64,000 bases of DNA from Mycobacterium mantenii. Its GTDB lineage: Bacteria; Actinomycetota; Actinomycetes; Mycobacteriales; Mycobacteriaceae. The notes under the pieces were generated by a model. That model saw only the letters and a list, made by a program, of their open reading frames with translations. It was not told where the DNA came from and searched no databases. The position numbers and the translations under genes are program-made. Location of the stretch: assembly GCF_010731775.1 (NCBI RefSeq), contig NZ_AP022590.1, forward strand, positions 1,488,001-1,552,000, in the 5' to 3' direction. Shown piece by piece: positions 55,883-63,231 of this stretch. Positions within the stretch are counted from its first letter, which is position 1. Every line of letters starts with the position of its first letter.

Positions 55883-55976
55883 TCGGGAGGCTAACGGCTC
55901 TCGCGGCGCTACATCGGCCCTTTGTACGGTATGCGAAACCGACGAGGACACGCCGGACAAACAGTGGAGGAATGGC

Positions 55977-57095
55977 ATGCGATCAGAACGCTTCAGAAGC
56001 CTGACAACGACGCCAGGCCCGTTCGCCTCAATATATTTCGACGACTCGCACGACACCGCCGACGCAACCGAGCAGCTCGAGGCGCGATGGCGCGATCTGC
56101 GCAAGCAGCTCGAGAATCAGGGCGCCGGTGCACAACTCATCACGACGGTCGAAGAGGCCGTGCGCGCCCATCGCCCCGCCGTCGGCCGGCGCGGCCGCGC
56201 CGTGATCGCGACGAAGGATCAGGTACTGATCAACGAGCAGCTGATCAGCCCGCCTCCGGTTGCGGTGGTCCGCGTATCGGACTACCCCTACGTCGTGCCC
56301 CTGATCGACTTGGAGACGCAACAACCGACGTATGTCGTCGCCGCCGTCGACCATACGGGTGCCGATATCGCCCTGCATCGGGGCGGCAGCAGCGATTGCG
56401 TGAGCATCGAGGGCGGCGGCTACCCGGTACACAAACCGGTCACCGCCGGCTGGAACGGCTACGGCGACTTCCAGCGCTCGACCGACGAAGCGATCCGGAT
56501 GAATTCGCGTGCGATCGCCCATCAACTGACGCGGCTGGTCGACGAGGCGGATCCCGACGTGGTCTTCCTGACCGGCGAAGTACGTTCGCGCACAGACGTG
56601 GTCGCCGAATTGCCGGAGCGCGTCGGCCAGCGGCTGTCACAGTTGCACGCCGGGACACGCAAGACCGGCGTGGATTCCGAAGAGATTCGCCGACTGACCA
56701 CCACGGAGTTCGAACGACGGCGCCACAGCGAGGCGACCGACAGCGCAGACCGATTCAAAACAGAAATCGGACGGGAATCGGGGTTGGCGGCCGAGGGGCT
56801 CGCCGCCGTGTGCGAGGCACTGCGCGACGGCGACGTCGACACCCTGATCGTCGGAGATTTGGATGACATCACGGTGGTCAGCGGCAAAGCGCTCAGCACG
56901 ATTGCCCCTGACGCCGACGCCCTGTCCGAACTCGGTGAGCCGGTCGAACGGATAGCGCGGGCCGACGAGGCTTTGCCGTTCGCCGCAATCGCGGGTCGCG
57001 CCGCATTGGTTCGGGCCGGCGACGGCATCACACCGGTGGATGGGATCGCAGCGCTGCTGCGCTATGTGTCGGTCGACAGGCTCGTAGGCCAATGA
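55977..57095 (+). CDS. Rv2629-like protein (peptide release-factor/eRF1-like fold)
   Basis: A 372-aa protein closely matching M. tuberculosis Rv2629 (374 aa), a DosR-regulon protein. MRSERFRSLTTTPGPFASIYFDDSHDT at the start and VHKPVTAGWNGYGDFQ in the middle are characteristic. Family members resemble archaeal/eukaryal release-factor-like proteins (the baeRF group), suggesting an action on ribosomes, but the GGQ motif of true release factors is not seen. ATG at 55977 with GGAGG upstream; followed 25 bp later by the hydrolase gene. Confidence 0.92.
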   Translation: MRSERFRSLTTTPGPFASIYFDDSHDTADATEQLEARWRDLRKQLENQGAGAQLITTVEEAVRAHRPAVGRRGRAVIATKDQVLINEQLISPPPVAVVRVSDYPYVVPLIDLETQQPTYVVAAVDHTGADIALHRGGSSDCVSIEGGGYPVHKPVTAGWNGYGDFQRSTDEAIRMNSRAIAHQLTRLVDEADPDVVFLTGEVRSRTDVVAELPERVGQRLSQLHAGTRKTGVDSEEIRRLTTTEFERRRHSEATDSADRFKTEIGRESGLAAEGLAAVCEALRDGDVDTLIVGDLDDITVVSGKALSTIAPDADALSELGEPVERIARADEALPFAAIAGRAALVRAGDGITPVDGIAALLRYVSVDRLVGQ

Positions 57096-57120
57096 TCGGT
57101 TCAACAGGGGGCGGATAGCC

Positions 57121-57867
57121 ATGAACACCAACGATGAAGGCATGCGGGTTGGTTGCAACGAGCGGTCTCACGCCTTTCGCCACAACGATTTACATTCAGT
57201 CGCTGGCGCCGACCATGCCTTGCTACGCGACGAGGAAATCCGGGTGACCGCTGGGCCCGTCTCGGTGGCCGGCCAGTTGACCATTCCGCGCAAACCGAAA
57301 GGCGTTGTCGTATTCGCGCACGGAAGTGGAAGCAGCAGATACAGCCCACGCAATCGGTTCGTCGCCGAAGTCCTCAACGGTGCCGGATTCGCCACGCTCC
57401 TCTTCGACTTACTGATGCCCGACGAAGAGCGCAACCGCGCCAACGTGTTCGACATCGAGTTGCTCGCCCGCCGGTTGGTCAACGTCACGGACTGGCTGGC
57501 CGGTCAACCCGACACCGCGTCACTGCCGGTGGGTTATTTTGGCGCCAGCACCGGTGCCGGTGCGGCCCTGGCCGCGGCCGCCCGCCCCGGTGTCAAGGTG
57601 GCGGCCGTGGTGTCCCGCGGCGACCGGCCTGATCTCGCGGGAATGGCGCTGCCTGCGGTCAAAGCGCCGACCCTGTTGATAGTGGGCGAACGTGACGAGA
57701 CCGTCCTCAAACTCAACCGGCAGGCGCAACGAATGATGACTGCCAGGTGCAAGGTGGTGGTGGTCCCCGGCGCCACCCATCTGTTCCAGGAACCGGGCAC
57801 GCTCGAGCAAGCATCGAGGCTGGCTCGGGACTGGTTCGTCGACTACCTTGACGGCCAGGCGGCCTGA
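57121..57867 (+). CDS. Alpha/beta hydrolase, dienelactone hydrolase-like
   Basis: A 248-aa hydrolase: GVVVFAHGSGSSRYSPRN (oxyanion region), nucleophile elbow FGASTGAGAAL with Ser at about residue 142, Asp in VGERDETV and His in PGATHLFQ. An N-terminal extension of about 35 residues precedes the domain. The last domain of M. tuberculosis Rv0571c, another DosR gene, is of this kind but fused to a phosphoribosyltransferase. Here it is a separate gene in an operon with the Rv2629-like protein. Confidence 0.87.
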   Translation: MNTNDEGMRVGCNERSHAFRHNDLHSVAGADHALLRDEEIRVTAGPVSVAGQLTIPRKPKGVVVFAHGSGSSRYSPRNRFVAEVLNGAGFATLLFDLLMPDEERNRANVFDIELLARRLVNVTDWLAGQPDTASLPVGYFGASTGAGAALAAAARPGVKVAAVVSRGDRPDLAGMALPAVKAPTLLIVGERDETVLKLNRQAQRMMTARCKVVVVPGATHLFQEPGTLEQASRLARDWFVDYLDGQAA

Positions 57868-57915
57868 GCGCCGAAAGACCTGCGGCGCAACGCAGCACCC
57901 GGGTGTCTTGTAAGA

Positions 57916-57961
57916 GCGGTGGTTGGTCCCAGATGACGGGGGTACCGGGACCAACCACCGC
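57916..57961. terminator. Strong bidirectional hairpin terminator
   Basis: A perfect 15-bp stem, GCGGTGGTTGGTCCC (57916-57930) with GGGACCAACCACCGC (57947-57961), 16-nt loop, between convergent genes ending at 57867 and 57997. Confidence 0.9.
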
Positions 57962-57996
57962 GGAATCAGGTCGGGGGTTCGCCTAGTGGCGACTGT

Positions 57997-58800
57997 TCAG
58001 CACGCCGGCGTGATGAGACCGAAGTGCCCGTCGTAGCGGTGATACAGCACGCTGCCACGACCTCGAGCGGTATCGACGAAAAACAAGAACGGTAGGCCTA
58101 GCAATCCAATTCGCTCGATGGCCTGCTCAACGCTGAGAGCCGGAGCCGGCTGCGGACTGATGGTCACGGGCAGCTCGCACGGCGATAGCTTGGCCGCGTG
58201 TTCCGGATTGACCTGCGCGAGGCGGTATTCCCCGGGCTTACCGCGATACAGCACGCTGTCCTGGTGTGTTCCTTCCTCCGTGAAGAGGTGGAAGTCGTAA
58301 TCGAGCTGGTCCATCTCGAACGCAGCTTCCTCGACGGTGCAGGTTCGCAGGCTGTATGACTTGTGCCGCATGATCCGGCGTTCACTCGCCGGCCGGGGAA
58401 AGTATTTGGGCCGATCATGGGGCTCGGATCCGTGCCGCCATTCGCGTCCACCACCCCGCGGCAAGCCACCCCGCTTGGCCTCCCAGTGTTCGGCGCTGCG
58501 TTCCAGCCGGTGGAGCAGACGTGCCTGCAGTAGATCGATCGCTTCCCGCGCGGTCGTGGCTTCGACCTGAGCGCGGACCAGTCGTCCGTTGACGTCGAGG
58601 TTCGCCTGCGCGATCACTCGTCGGGCCACAGCCGGATCGGTGTGCTCACTCAATTTGACGACAGCATGCAGTACCGGCTGGTGGGTATATGGACCAAGCT
58701 CGCCGATCTTTGCCCGCGCGTACGTCGCCGCATCCTCCAGCTTGCCATGCGTCACCACCTCGACGTCGAGAACGGCCGGCAAATCGGGTCGCTGTCTCAT
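57997..58800 (-). CDS. Ribosome hibernation-promoting factor, RafH / Rv0079-like
   Basis: A 267-aa hypoxia-induced ribosome-associated factor. The N-terminal HPF/RaiA-type domain (about residues 10-105; DVEVVTHGKLEDAATYARAKIGEL) is followed by a His/Arg linker and a C-terminal domain (about 130-265) with MRHKSYSLRTCTVEEAAFEMDQLDYDFHLFTEE, which in long HPFs mediates dimerisation. M. smegmatis RafH (MSMEG_3935) and M. tuberculosis Rv0079 are DosR-regulated. The ATG at 58800 has no clear Shine-Dalgarno and may be leaderless or coupled. A weak box-like sequence is centred near 58842. Confidence 0.93.
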   Translation of the reverse strand: MRQRPDLPAVLDVEVVTHGKLEDAATYARAKIGELGPYTHQPVLHAVVKLSEHTDPAVARRVIAQANLDVNGRLVRAQVEATTAREAIDLLQARLLHRLERSAEHWEAKRGGLPRGGGREWRHGSEPHDRPKYFPRPASERRIMRHKSYSLRTCTVEEAAFEMDQLDYDFHLFTEEGTHQDSVLYRGKPGEYRLAQVNPEHAAKLSPCELPVTISPQPAPALSVEQAIERIGLLGLPFLFFVDTARGRGSVLYHRYDGHFGLITPAC

Positions 58801-58880
58801 AATTCGTTGCTACGCTTTCGTAAATCGTTGTTGTAGAGCAGAAAGTCACCACGACCAGTCGCACATCCCTGCGGCTGGGT

Positions 58881-59162
58881 TCAGTGGTGCAGACCTGTGA
58901 TCGGCTGGTGAGTGTTGGCTTGAATGTCGGCTGATGTCAAGGCGAACAGCTGATTCGCCAAATCGGTCAGGGCCCGGGCAATGGCGAGTTCGTCGCCGAT
59001 CTGCGCGACCGGTTCGTCGGACGGATCGAGCCGCGACAAACCTACGCCGACGTACCGCTGGCCTTCCCAGGACAGTCGCGCCTTTGCCCGGGTCTTCTCT
59101 TCGCGCTCCTCAATCAGCACGTCGATGAAGCAGGTCTTGGTGCGCTCATCGTTGCCGGTCAT
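58881..59162 (-). CDS. DUF1876 protein, Rv1738/Rv2632c-like
   Basis: A 93-aa protein from the ATG at 59162 with AAGGAG upstream; the longer frame to 59228 is rejected. The pattern EEKTRAKARLSWEGQRYVGVGLSRLDP followed by IGDELAIARALTDLANQL is the Rv1738 family. The Rv1738 structure resembles HPF, and it is thought to act on translation in dormancy. It sits between RafH and the Rv0569-like gene, making a short gene cluster of ribosome-related proteins. Confidence 0.92.
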   Translation of the reverse strand: MTGNDERTKTCFIDVLIEEREEKTRAKARLSWEGQRYVGVGLSRLDPSDEPVAQIGDELAIARALTDLANQLFALTSADIQANTHQPITGLHH

Positions 59163-59240
59163 CGCCAATCTCCTTGTCTGGCAAGCCGATAAATGGACTC
59201 GCGGTTGTCTTTGCCAACGGGCCGCCATCGCTCCGAACGT

Positions 59241-59504
59241 CTACTTGCTCTTATGGGAGATGGCCGACTGTATGGTCCCGAAGCGGGCCTGCGCACGTTT
59301 ATCAGCGCGCGTTTGCTCCGCGGCGGTGACTATGACCGCGTCCGGGCCCGGCAAAACGGTCGCCTCGTGGTCGTTGGCCAGCCACCGCACCACATACGGT
59401 GGTGACCCATCTGCTGAGTGAACTTCGGTAATCAAACCCCGCTGGTCGTGCTGATCGATGGTGGTGCCCTTGATCACCAGCCAGTCACCGACTTTTGCCT
59501 TCAC
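59241..59504 (-). CDS. DUF1918 protein, Rv0569/Rv2302-like
   Basis: An 87-aa SH3-like beta protein from the GTG at 59504 with GGAAAGG upstream. Starts MKAKVGDWLVIKGTTI (Met from GTG) and contains SADGSPPYVVRWLANDHEATVLPGPDA, the DUF1918 signature. Rv0569 is DosR-regulated. Function is unknown; the small beta-barrel fold suggests nucleic-acid or protein binding. The DosR box at 59579-59598 lies 75 bp upstream. Confidence 0.92.
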   Translation of the reverse strand: MKAKVGDWLVIKGTTIDQHDQRGLITEVHSADGSPPYVVRWLANDHEATVLPGPDAVIVTAAEQTRADKRAQARFGTIQSAISHKSK

Positions 59505-59578
59505 GAGCCTTTCCTTTCCTTCGAGCTCAATCGTGCACACGCATGGCGTGGTGCCGGGAGGGGTATCACGTCACAAAC

Positions 59579-59598
59579 TCAGAGACCAAAGGTCCTCA
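59579..59598. promoter_or_regulatory. Predicted DosR box for the DUF1918-DUF1876-RafH cluster
   Basis: Core GAGACCAAAGGTCC is a near-perfect palindrome, 75 bp upstream of the GTG at 59504. Its right edge reaches the stop codon of the STAS gene (59596-59598). Confidence 0.82.
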
Positions 59599-59964
59599 GC
59601 CCGCGGCCCATTCCTTGGCATGCTCGAGCTCGTCGAGCCCGAAGACCGCGAGCTCGCCGGGAACCATCCACGACAGGGCATGCAGCGTGTGCGCGACCCA
59701 CTCCTTGTCGGATACGACTGCGATTCGCTTGAACGCCGAATAATGCGGCAACACGGTGCCCAGCCCCAGCTTGAGATCCTCGAAGAAGCCGCCGGGCCCG
59801 AAGCCCTCGTAATCGTCAGGAATGATCTCCACGATTCTGATCTCGCCGGTCTTCAGCAGGTCTTCGAGAGCGGGCTTGATCTCGCGCAGCTCGTCACCAC
59901 GCAACCGGCCCGACACGCGCAGACCGATCACGCCCTGGGGCATATCCTGTAGTTCTTCAATCAT
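59596..59964 (-). CDS. STAS/SpoIIAA-like domain protein
   Basis: A 122-aa SpoIIAA-like (DUF3478 type) protein: GVIGLRVSGRLRGDELREIKPALEDLL then IRIVEIIPDDYEGFGPGGFFEDLKLGL and KRIAVVSDKEWVAHTLHALSWMVPGE. The GPGGFFEDLKL loop is characteristic of the family, which often acts as an anti-anti-sigma-like or lipid-binding module. ATG at 59964 with AAGGAGG upstream. A DosR-like site at 60016-60035 lies 52 bp upstream. Confidence 0.87.
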   Translation of the reverse strand: MIEELQDMPQGVIGLRVSGRLRGDELREIKPALEDLLKTGEIRIVEIIPDDYEGFGPGGFFEDLKLGLGTVLPHYSAFKRIAVVSDKEWVAHTLHALSWMVPGELAVFGLDELEHAKEWAAG

Positions 59965-60015
59965 CGAATCCTCCTTTGCGCGGTCTCAAGCTTCTCTGTG
60001 CTGGCCCGATACCAG

Positions 60016-60035
60016 CTAGTGCCTTAGGTCATCTG
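60016..60035. promoter_or_regulatory. Predicted DosR box for the STAS gene
   Basis: Core GTGCCTTAGGTCAT, 52 bp upstream of the start at 59964. Confidence 0.6.
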
Positions 60036-60096
60036 GGCACACTCCACTCGACGACCCGGCGAGTCGACACGATGCGCGGGGTTGGATCGGATCCAC

Positions 60097-60116
60097 TTTG
60101 GGACTTCCGCCCCTAT
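60097..60116. promoter_or_regulatory. Predicted DosR box between STAS and DUF302 genes
   Basis: Core GGGACTTCCGCCCC with TTT and TAT flanks. It is 133 bp from the STAS start and 225 bp from the DUF302 start, so its target is uncertain. The rest of 59965-60340 shows no gene I can support. Confidence 0.75.
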
Positions 60117-60340
60117 CGCAGGCTCCGATGGGACGATCAGATCAATCCTGTGGACTTTCCTTATTCGGCGCCTCTGATCGGCGCGCCGCGTCGATGCGGG
60201 CCGCACGGTCCCGGCGCGGGCGTGGGCTCGTGCCGACCGCGGCCGGACATGACCGGCGCCTCGGCAGGCAGCCAAGCCGCGATGCAAGTGGCGGGTTCGC
60301 CCTACCCGATCTCTCGCGCGTCGTCCGATGACAGATCAGC

Positions 60341-60748
60341 ATGACCATTGCTTTGTCGACCCGCTTAGCAAGCCGATTCGAAGATGCGGTGGCTTGCACT
60401 CGAGAGGCACTCGCACAAAACGGGTTTGGTGTGCTCACGGAGATCAGAATCGCGGAGACGCTGAAGGCAACGCTCAGCGTACCCCTCGAGGACTACCTGA
60501 TCCTGGGTGCATGCAATCTGGAGTTGGCGTACCAGGCCATCAGCGTGGATCGAGAGATCGGGCTGCTACTGCCCTGCAACGTCGTGGTACGGGCAGACCC
60601 CGGCGATCCCGACACGGTGATCGTCGAGGGGATGGACCCTACCATCCTGGTGGAGGTCACCGGTGAACCTGCGCTGGTGGCGATCGCCCGCGAGATCACG
60701 GAAAAGCTCAGTGCCGCTATCGCTTCGTTAACAGCCGTGCACGGTTGA
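60341..60748 (+). CDS. DUF302 protein
   Basis: A 135-aa single-domain DUF302 protein: RFEDAVACTREALAQNGFGVLTEI, then the signature LEDYLILGACNLELAYQAISVDREIGLLLPCNVVVR. DUF302 proteins bind small ligands or metals; function unknown. The ATG at 60341 has no strong ribosome binding site. The 3' end overlaps the convergent hydrogenase protease gene by 32 bp. Not clearly part of the hydrogenase operon, but expressed under the same conditions in other mycobacterial islands as far as I recall. Confidence 0.85.
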   Translation: MTIALSTRLASRFEDAVACTREALAQNGFGVLTEIRIAETLKATLSVPLEDYLILGACNLELAYQAISVDREIGLLLPCNVVVRADPGDPDTVIVEGMDPTILVEVTGEPALVAIAREITEKLSAAIASLTAVHG

Positions 60749-61187
60749 TCTCGGCCGCCACCAAGTCGACCACTTCGGGTACCGCGGCTGCCACGGGTCG
60801 GGACAAGCCCACGCCGTGGCCGGTATCGGCCGCCTCGACGGTGAAGACCACCAGCGCGTCGGGGAGTCGGCCGAGGGCTTGCCCTAACGAATGAGTACGG
60901 CCGATGTTCATGCCGTGCGAGCTCAACTTCGAGCGTTCATCGACCACATCGCACGCGGTGCAGCGCCGAACACGGCCCGGCACCGCGGGATTGGCGGCGG
61001 CATCGATCACCACGGCCAGACCGGCGCCAGACCACGCCTCAATCAGGCCCATTGGTTCCGCAATGCCGGTGACCACGCGAACCCCCGGCAATGCCATGTC
61101 GTCTAGCGCCTCGGCGGCGGCAATGCCCACACCGTCGTCGCCCCGGTAGCTGTTGCCCAGGCCGATAACGACGACGTTTCCGCTCAC
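60717..61187 (-). CDS. [NiFe]-hydrogenase maturation endopeptidase
   Basis: A HycI/HyaD-type protease of 156 aa. It cuts the C-terminal peptide off the large subunit after Ni insertion. Motifs: VIGLGNSYRGDDGVG (nickel-sensing Glu replaced by the usual GNxxRGDDGxG form) and DAAANP. The GTG at 61187 overlaps the large-subunit TGA in GTGA, which fixes the start; the open frame extends to 61265 inside the large subunit gene. Its presence shows that the large subunit matures through the normal route. Confidence 0.92.
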   Translation of the reverse strand: MSGNVVVIGLGNSYRGDDGVGIAAAEALDDMALPGVRVVTGIAEPMGLIEAWSGAGLAVVIDAAANPAVPGRVRRCTACDVVDERSKLSSHGMNIGRTHSLGQALGRLPDALVVFTVEAADTGHGVGLSRPVAAAVPEVVDLVAAEINRARLLTKR

Positions 61188-62476
61188 CGGCGCCGCACCT
61201 TCAGGGTCAAGAAGTGCGCCGAGCACGAGATGCACGGATCGTAACTGCGAATCATTTTCTCGCACAGTGCGGTCAGCGCGGCATCATCGAGAAAGAGGTT
61301 GTCCGTTATGAGGCGGGCCAGGTCCGCCTCGATCGCGGCTTGATTCTGAGAGGTGGGAGGAACGATGGTCGCCGCCGATATCAGTCCGCCGGCGTCGATC
61401 TGATAGCGGTGATAGAGCAGGCCACGCGGTGCCTCGCTGACGCCGTGGCCTACCCCGGCCCGGGCAGGGACATCGACATGTGGGCGCGATGGACGCTCGT
61501 ACTCCTCGATGATCCGCAACGCCTCTTCGATCGCATAGACGACTTCTACGGCGCGAACAACGATGCTCTGGAACGGGTTTCGGCATTCGCCCGTCAACCC
61601 GGCGCTCGTCGCGGCCTGAGCGGCGACGGGTGACAACGTCGACGAGTTCAACGAGTATCGCGCGAGCGGTCCGGTCAAGTGGCGGCCGCCGTCCAGCGTG
61701 GCGTGCAACGCCGTCGAGTACGGCACCTGCGACTCGGCGACGTGGTTGGTGAAATCGGCGACGGGGAACGCCGGGCCGGCACTGCGCGCGATCACACCGT
61801 TCTCGATGGGGTAACGGCCGGATGCACTGAGGGCCAGAAACTCGTGGTCAAGCTCGAGGTCGGGGAAATCGAACCTCGACGCCCACTCGACCGTCGCCAG
61901 CGCGTCGTCCAGCGCCACAAGCAATTGCTCGGTTACCGGTCTGAAGTCCCCCCTGGTCGGCACGGAATAGAAGCCGCCCAGGCGCACATTGACGGGATGT
62001 ATCGCCCGCCCGCCGACGAACTCCATCAAGCGGTTGCCGGCCTTCTTCAGCGCCAGCCCACGCTCCACAGCCGCGGCATGATCGCGCGCCATACCCACGA
62101 TGTCGGCGTAGCCGAGGAAGTCCGGTGCGTGCAAAAGATAGATGTGCAGCGCGTGACTGTTGATCCACTCGCCGCAATACAGCAACCGCCGCAGCGCGAT
62201 GAGTTCCTCATCGATGTGGACGTCACAGGCTTGCTCGATCGCGTTGCAGGCACTGACCTGATAGGCAACGGGACATATGCCGCAGATGCGCGCAGTCAAG
62301 TCCGGGGGCTCGGTGTGGGCACGGCCGCGCAGGAACGCTTCGAAAAACCTCGGCGGCTCGTAGATGTTGAGCTGGACGCTCTCCAGCTCCGCACCCTTGA
62401 AGGTGATGTGCAGCGCGCCTTCACCTTCCACCCGGGTGAGCGCGCCGACGCTCAGCGTGCGGGTCTCCCCCGTCAT
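61184..62476 (-). CDS. [NiFe]-hydrogenase large (alpha) subunit, group 3b-type
   Basis: Catalytic subunit of 430 aa. Nickel ligands: N-terminal [11 protein letters not shown] (CxxC) and C-terminal [11 protein letters not shown] (CxxC). The tail FLTLKVRRR beyond the His is the piece removed by the maturation protease. It resembles the large subunit of bidirectional NAD(P)-linked hydrogenases (HyhL; M. smegmatis Hyd3). The ATG at 62476 overlaps the small-subunit stop in ATGA. Cytosolic, since no twin-arginine signal is seen on the small subunit. Confidence 0.94.
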   Translation of the reverse strand: MTGETRTLSVGALTRVEGEGALHITFKGAELESVQLNIYEPPRFFEAFLRGRAHTEPPDLTARICGICPVAYQVSACNAIEQACDVHIDEELIALRRLLYCGEWINSHALHIYLLHAPDFLGYADIVGMARDHAAAVERGLALKKAGNRLMEFVGGRAIHPVNVRLGGFYSVPTRGDFRPVTEQLLVALDDALATVEWASRFDFPDLELDHEFLALSASGRYPIENGVIARSAGPAFPVADFTNHVAESQVPYSTALHATLDGGRHLTGPLARYSLNSSTLSPVAAQAATSAGLTGECRNPFQSIVVRAVEVVYAIEEALRIIEEYERPSRPHVDVPARAGVGHGVSEAPRGLLYHRYQIDAGGLISAATIVPPTSQNQAAIEADLARLITDNLFLDDAALTALCEKMIRSYDPCISCSAHFLTLKVRRR

Positions 62477-63231
62477 TCCTTGCCCCGTTCGGCGGCGAAC
62501 GGGGCGACGTTGAACGTTGAGAACACCCGGTCGACATCGCCGTCGGACATGCCGTCTCGGCGCAGCAGCGGGATCAATGTCGCGGTGCGCGGTGCCGCCG
62601 ACGGGCCGAAGCAGCCGTAGCAACCACGATGATGCCGTGGACACAAGGCTCCGCAGCCGGCGTGGGTGACCGGTCCCAGACATGGAATGCCGTCGGCGAC
62701 CAGGACGCACGTCACGCCGCGAAGTTTGCATTCCGTGCACACCGTCTTGGCTGGCAGCCGTGGTTTACGCCCGATGAGCAGCGCGGCGAGGGTATCGAGC
62801 AGCTGTCCACGGTCGATGGGGCATCCGGGCAGCTGGTAGTCAACGGTGACGTGCTCAGAGGCCGGCGTGGAGGTGGCCAGCGTATCGATGTATTCGGGTT
62901 TCGCGTACACGACGGAGGTGAACTCGGCGATGTCGGCAAAGTTGCGGAGCGCCTGCACGCCCCCGGCGGTCGCGCACGCGCCGATAGTGACCAAAAGTTT
63001 CGATTGGTCCCGGATTTCACGAATCCGCTGCGCATCACGCCGGGTGGTGATCGAACCTTCGACCAGTGACACGTCGTAAGGCCCGCCGACGGTTGCACTC
63101 GAAGCTTCCGCGAAGGTGGCGATCTCGACTTGGTCGGCCAGGACGAGCAGCTCGTCCTCGCAGTCCAGCAGGGTGAGCTGACAACCGTCGCAGGAGGCAA
63201 ACTTCCACACGGCCAGCGTGGGTCGGCTCAC
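62473..63231 (-). CDS. [NiFe]-hydrogenase small (delta) subunit, group 3b-type
   Basis: Electron-transfer subunit of 252 aa. Cys residues for Fe-S clusters in CDGCQL (proximal cluster, N-terminus), [20 protein letters not shown] and a Cys-rich C-terminal region ([31 protein letters not shown]). No TAT signal peptide. It starts at 63231, directly following the diaphorase-like gene (stop at 63232). Counterpart of HyhS. Confidence 0.94.
   Translation of the reverse strand: MSRPTLAVWKFASCDGCQLTLLDCEDELLVLADQVEIATFAEASSATVGGPYDVSLVEGSITTRRDAQRIREIRDQSKLLVTIGACATAGGVQALRNFADIAEFTSVVYAKPEYIDTLATSTPASEHVTVDYQLPGCPIDRGQLLDTLAALLIGRKPRLPAKTVCTECKLRGVTCVLVADGIPCLGPVTHAGCGALCPRHHRGCYGCFGPSAAPRTATLIPLLRRDGMSDGDVDRVFSTFNVAPFAAERGKE

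Noticed and set aside
58833..58852. Box-like sequence upstream of the RafH gene
   Set aside because: Only about 9 of 14 core positions match (GTGACTTTCTGCTC on the minus strand); RafH is more safely assigned to the box at 59579.
60024..60330. Small frames on both strands in the STAS-DUF302 gap
   Set aside because: Arg/Ala-rich with no ribosome binding sites; typical noise of high-GC DNA.
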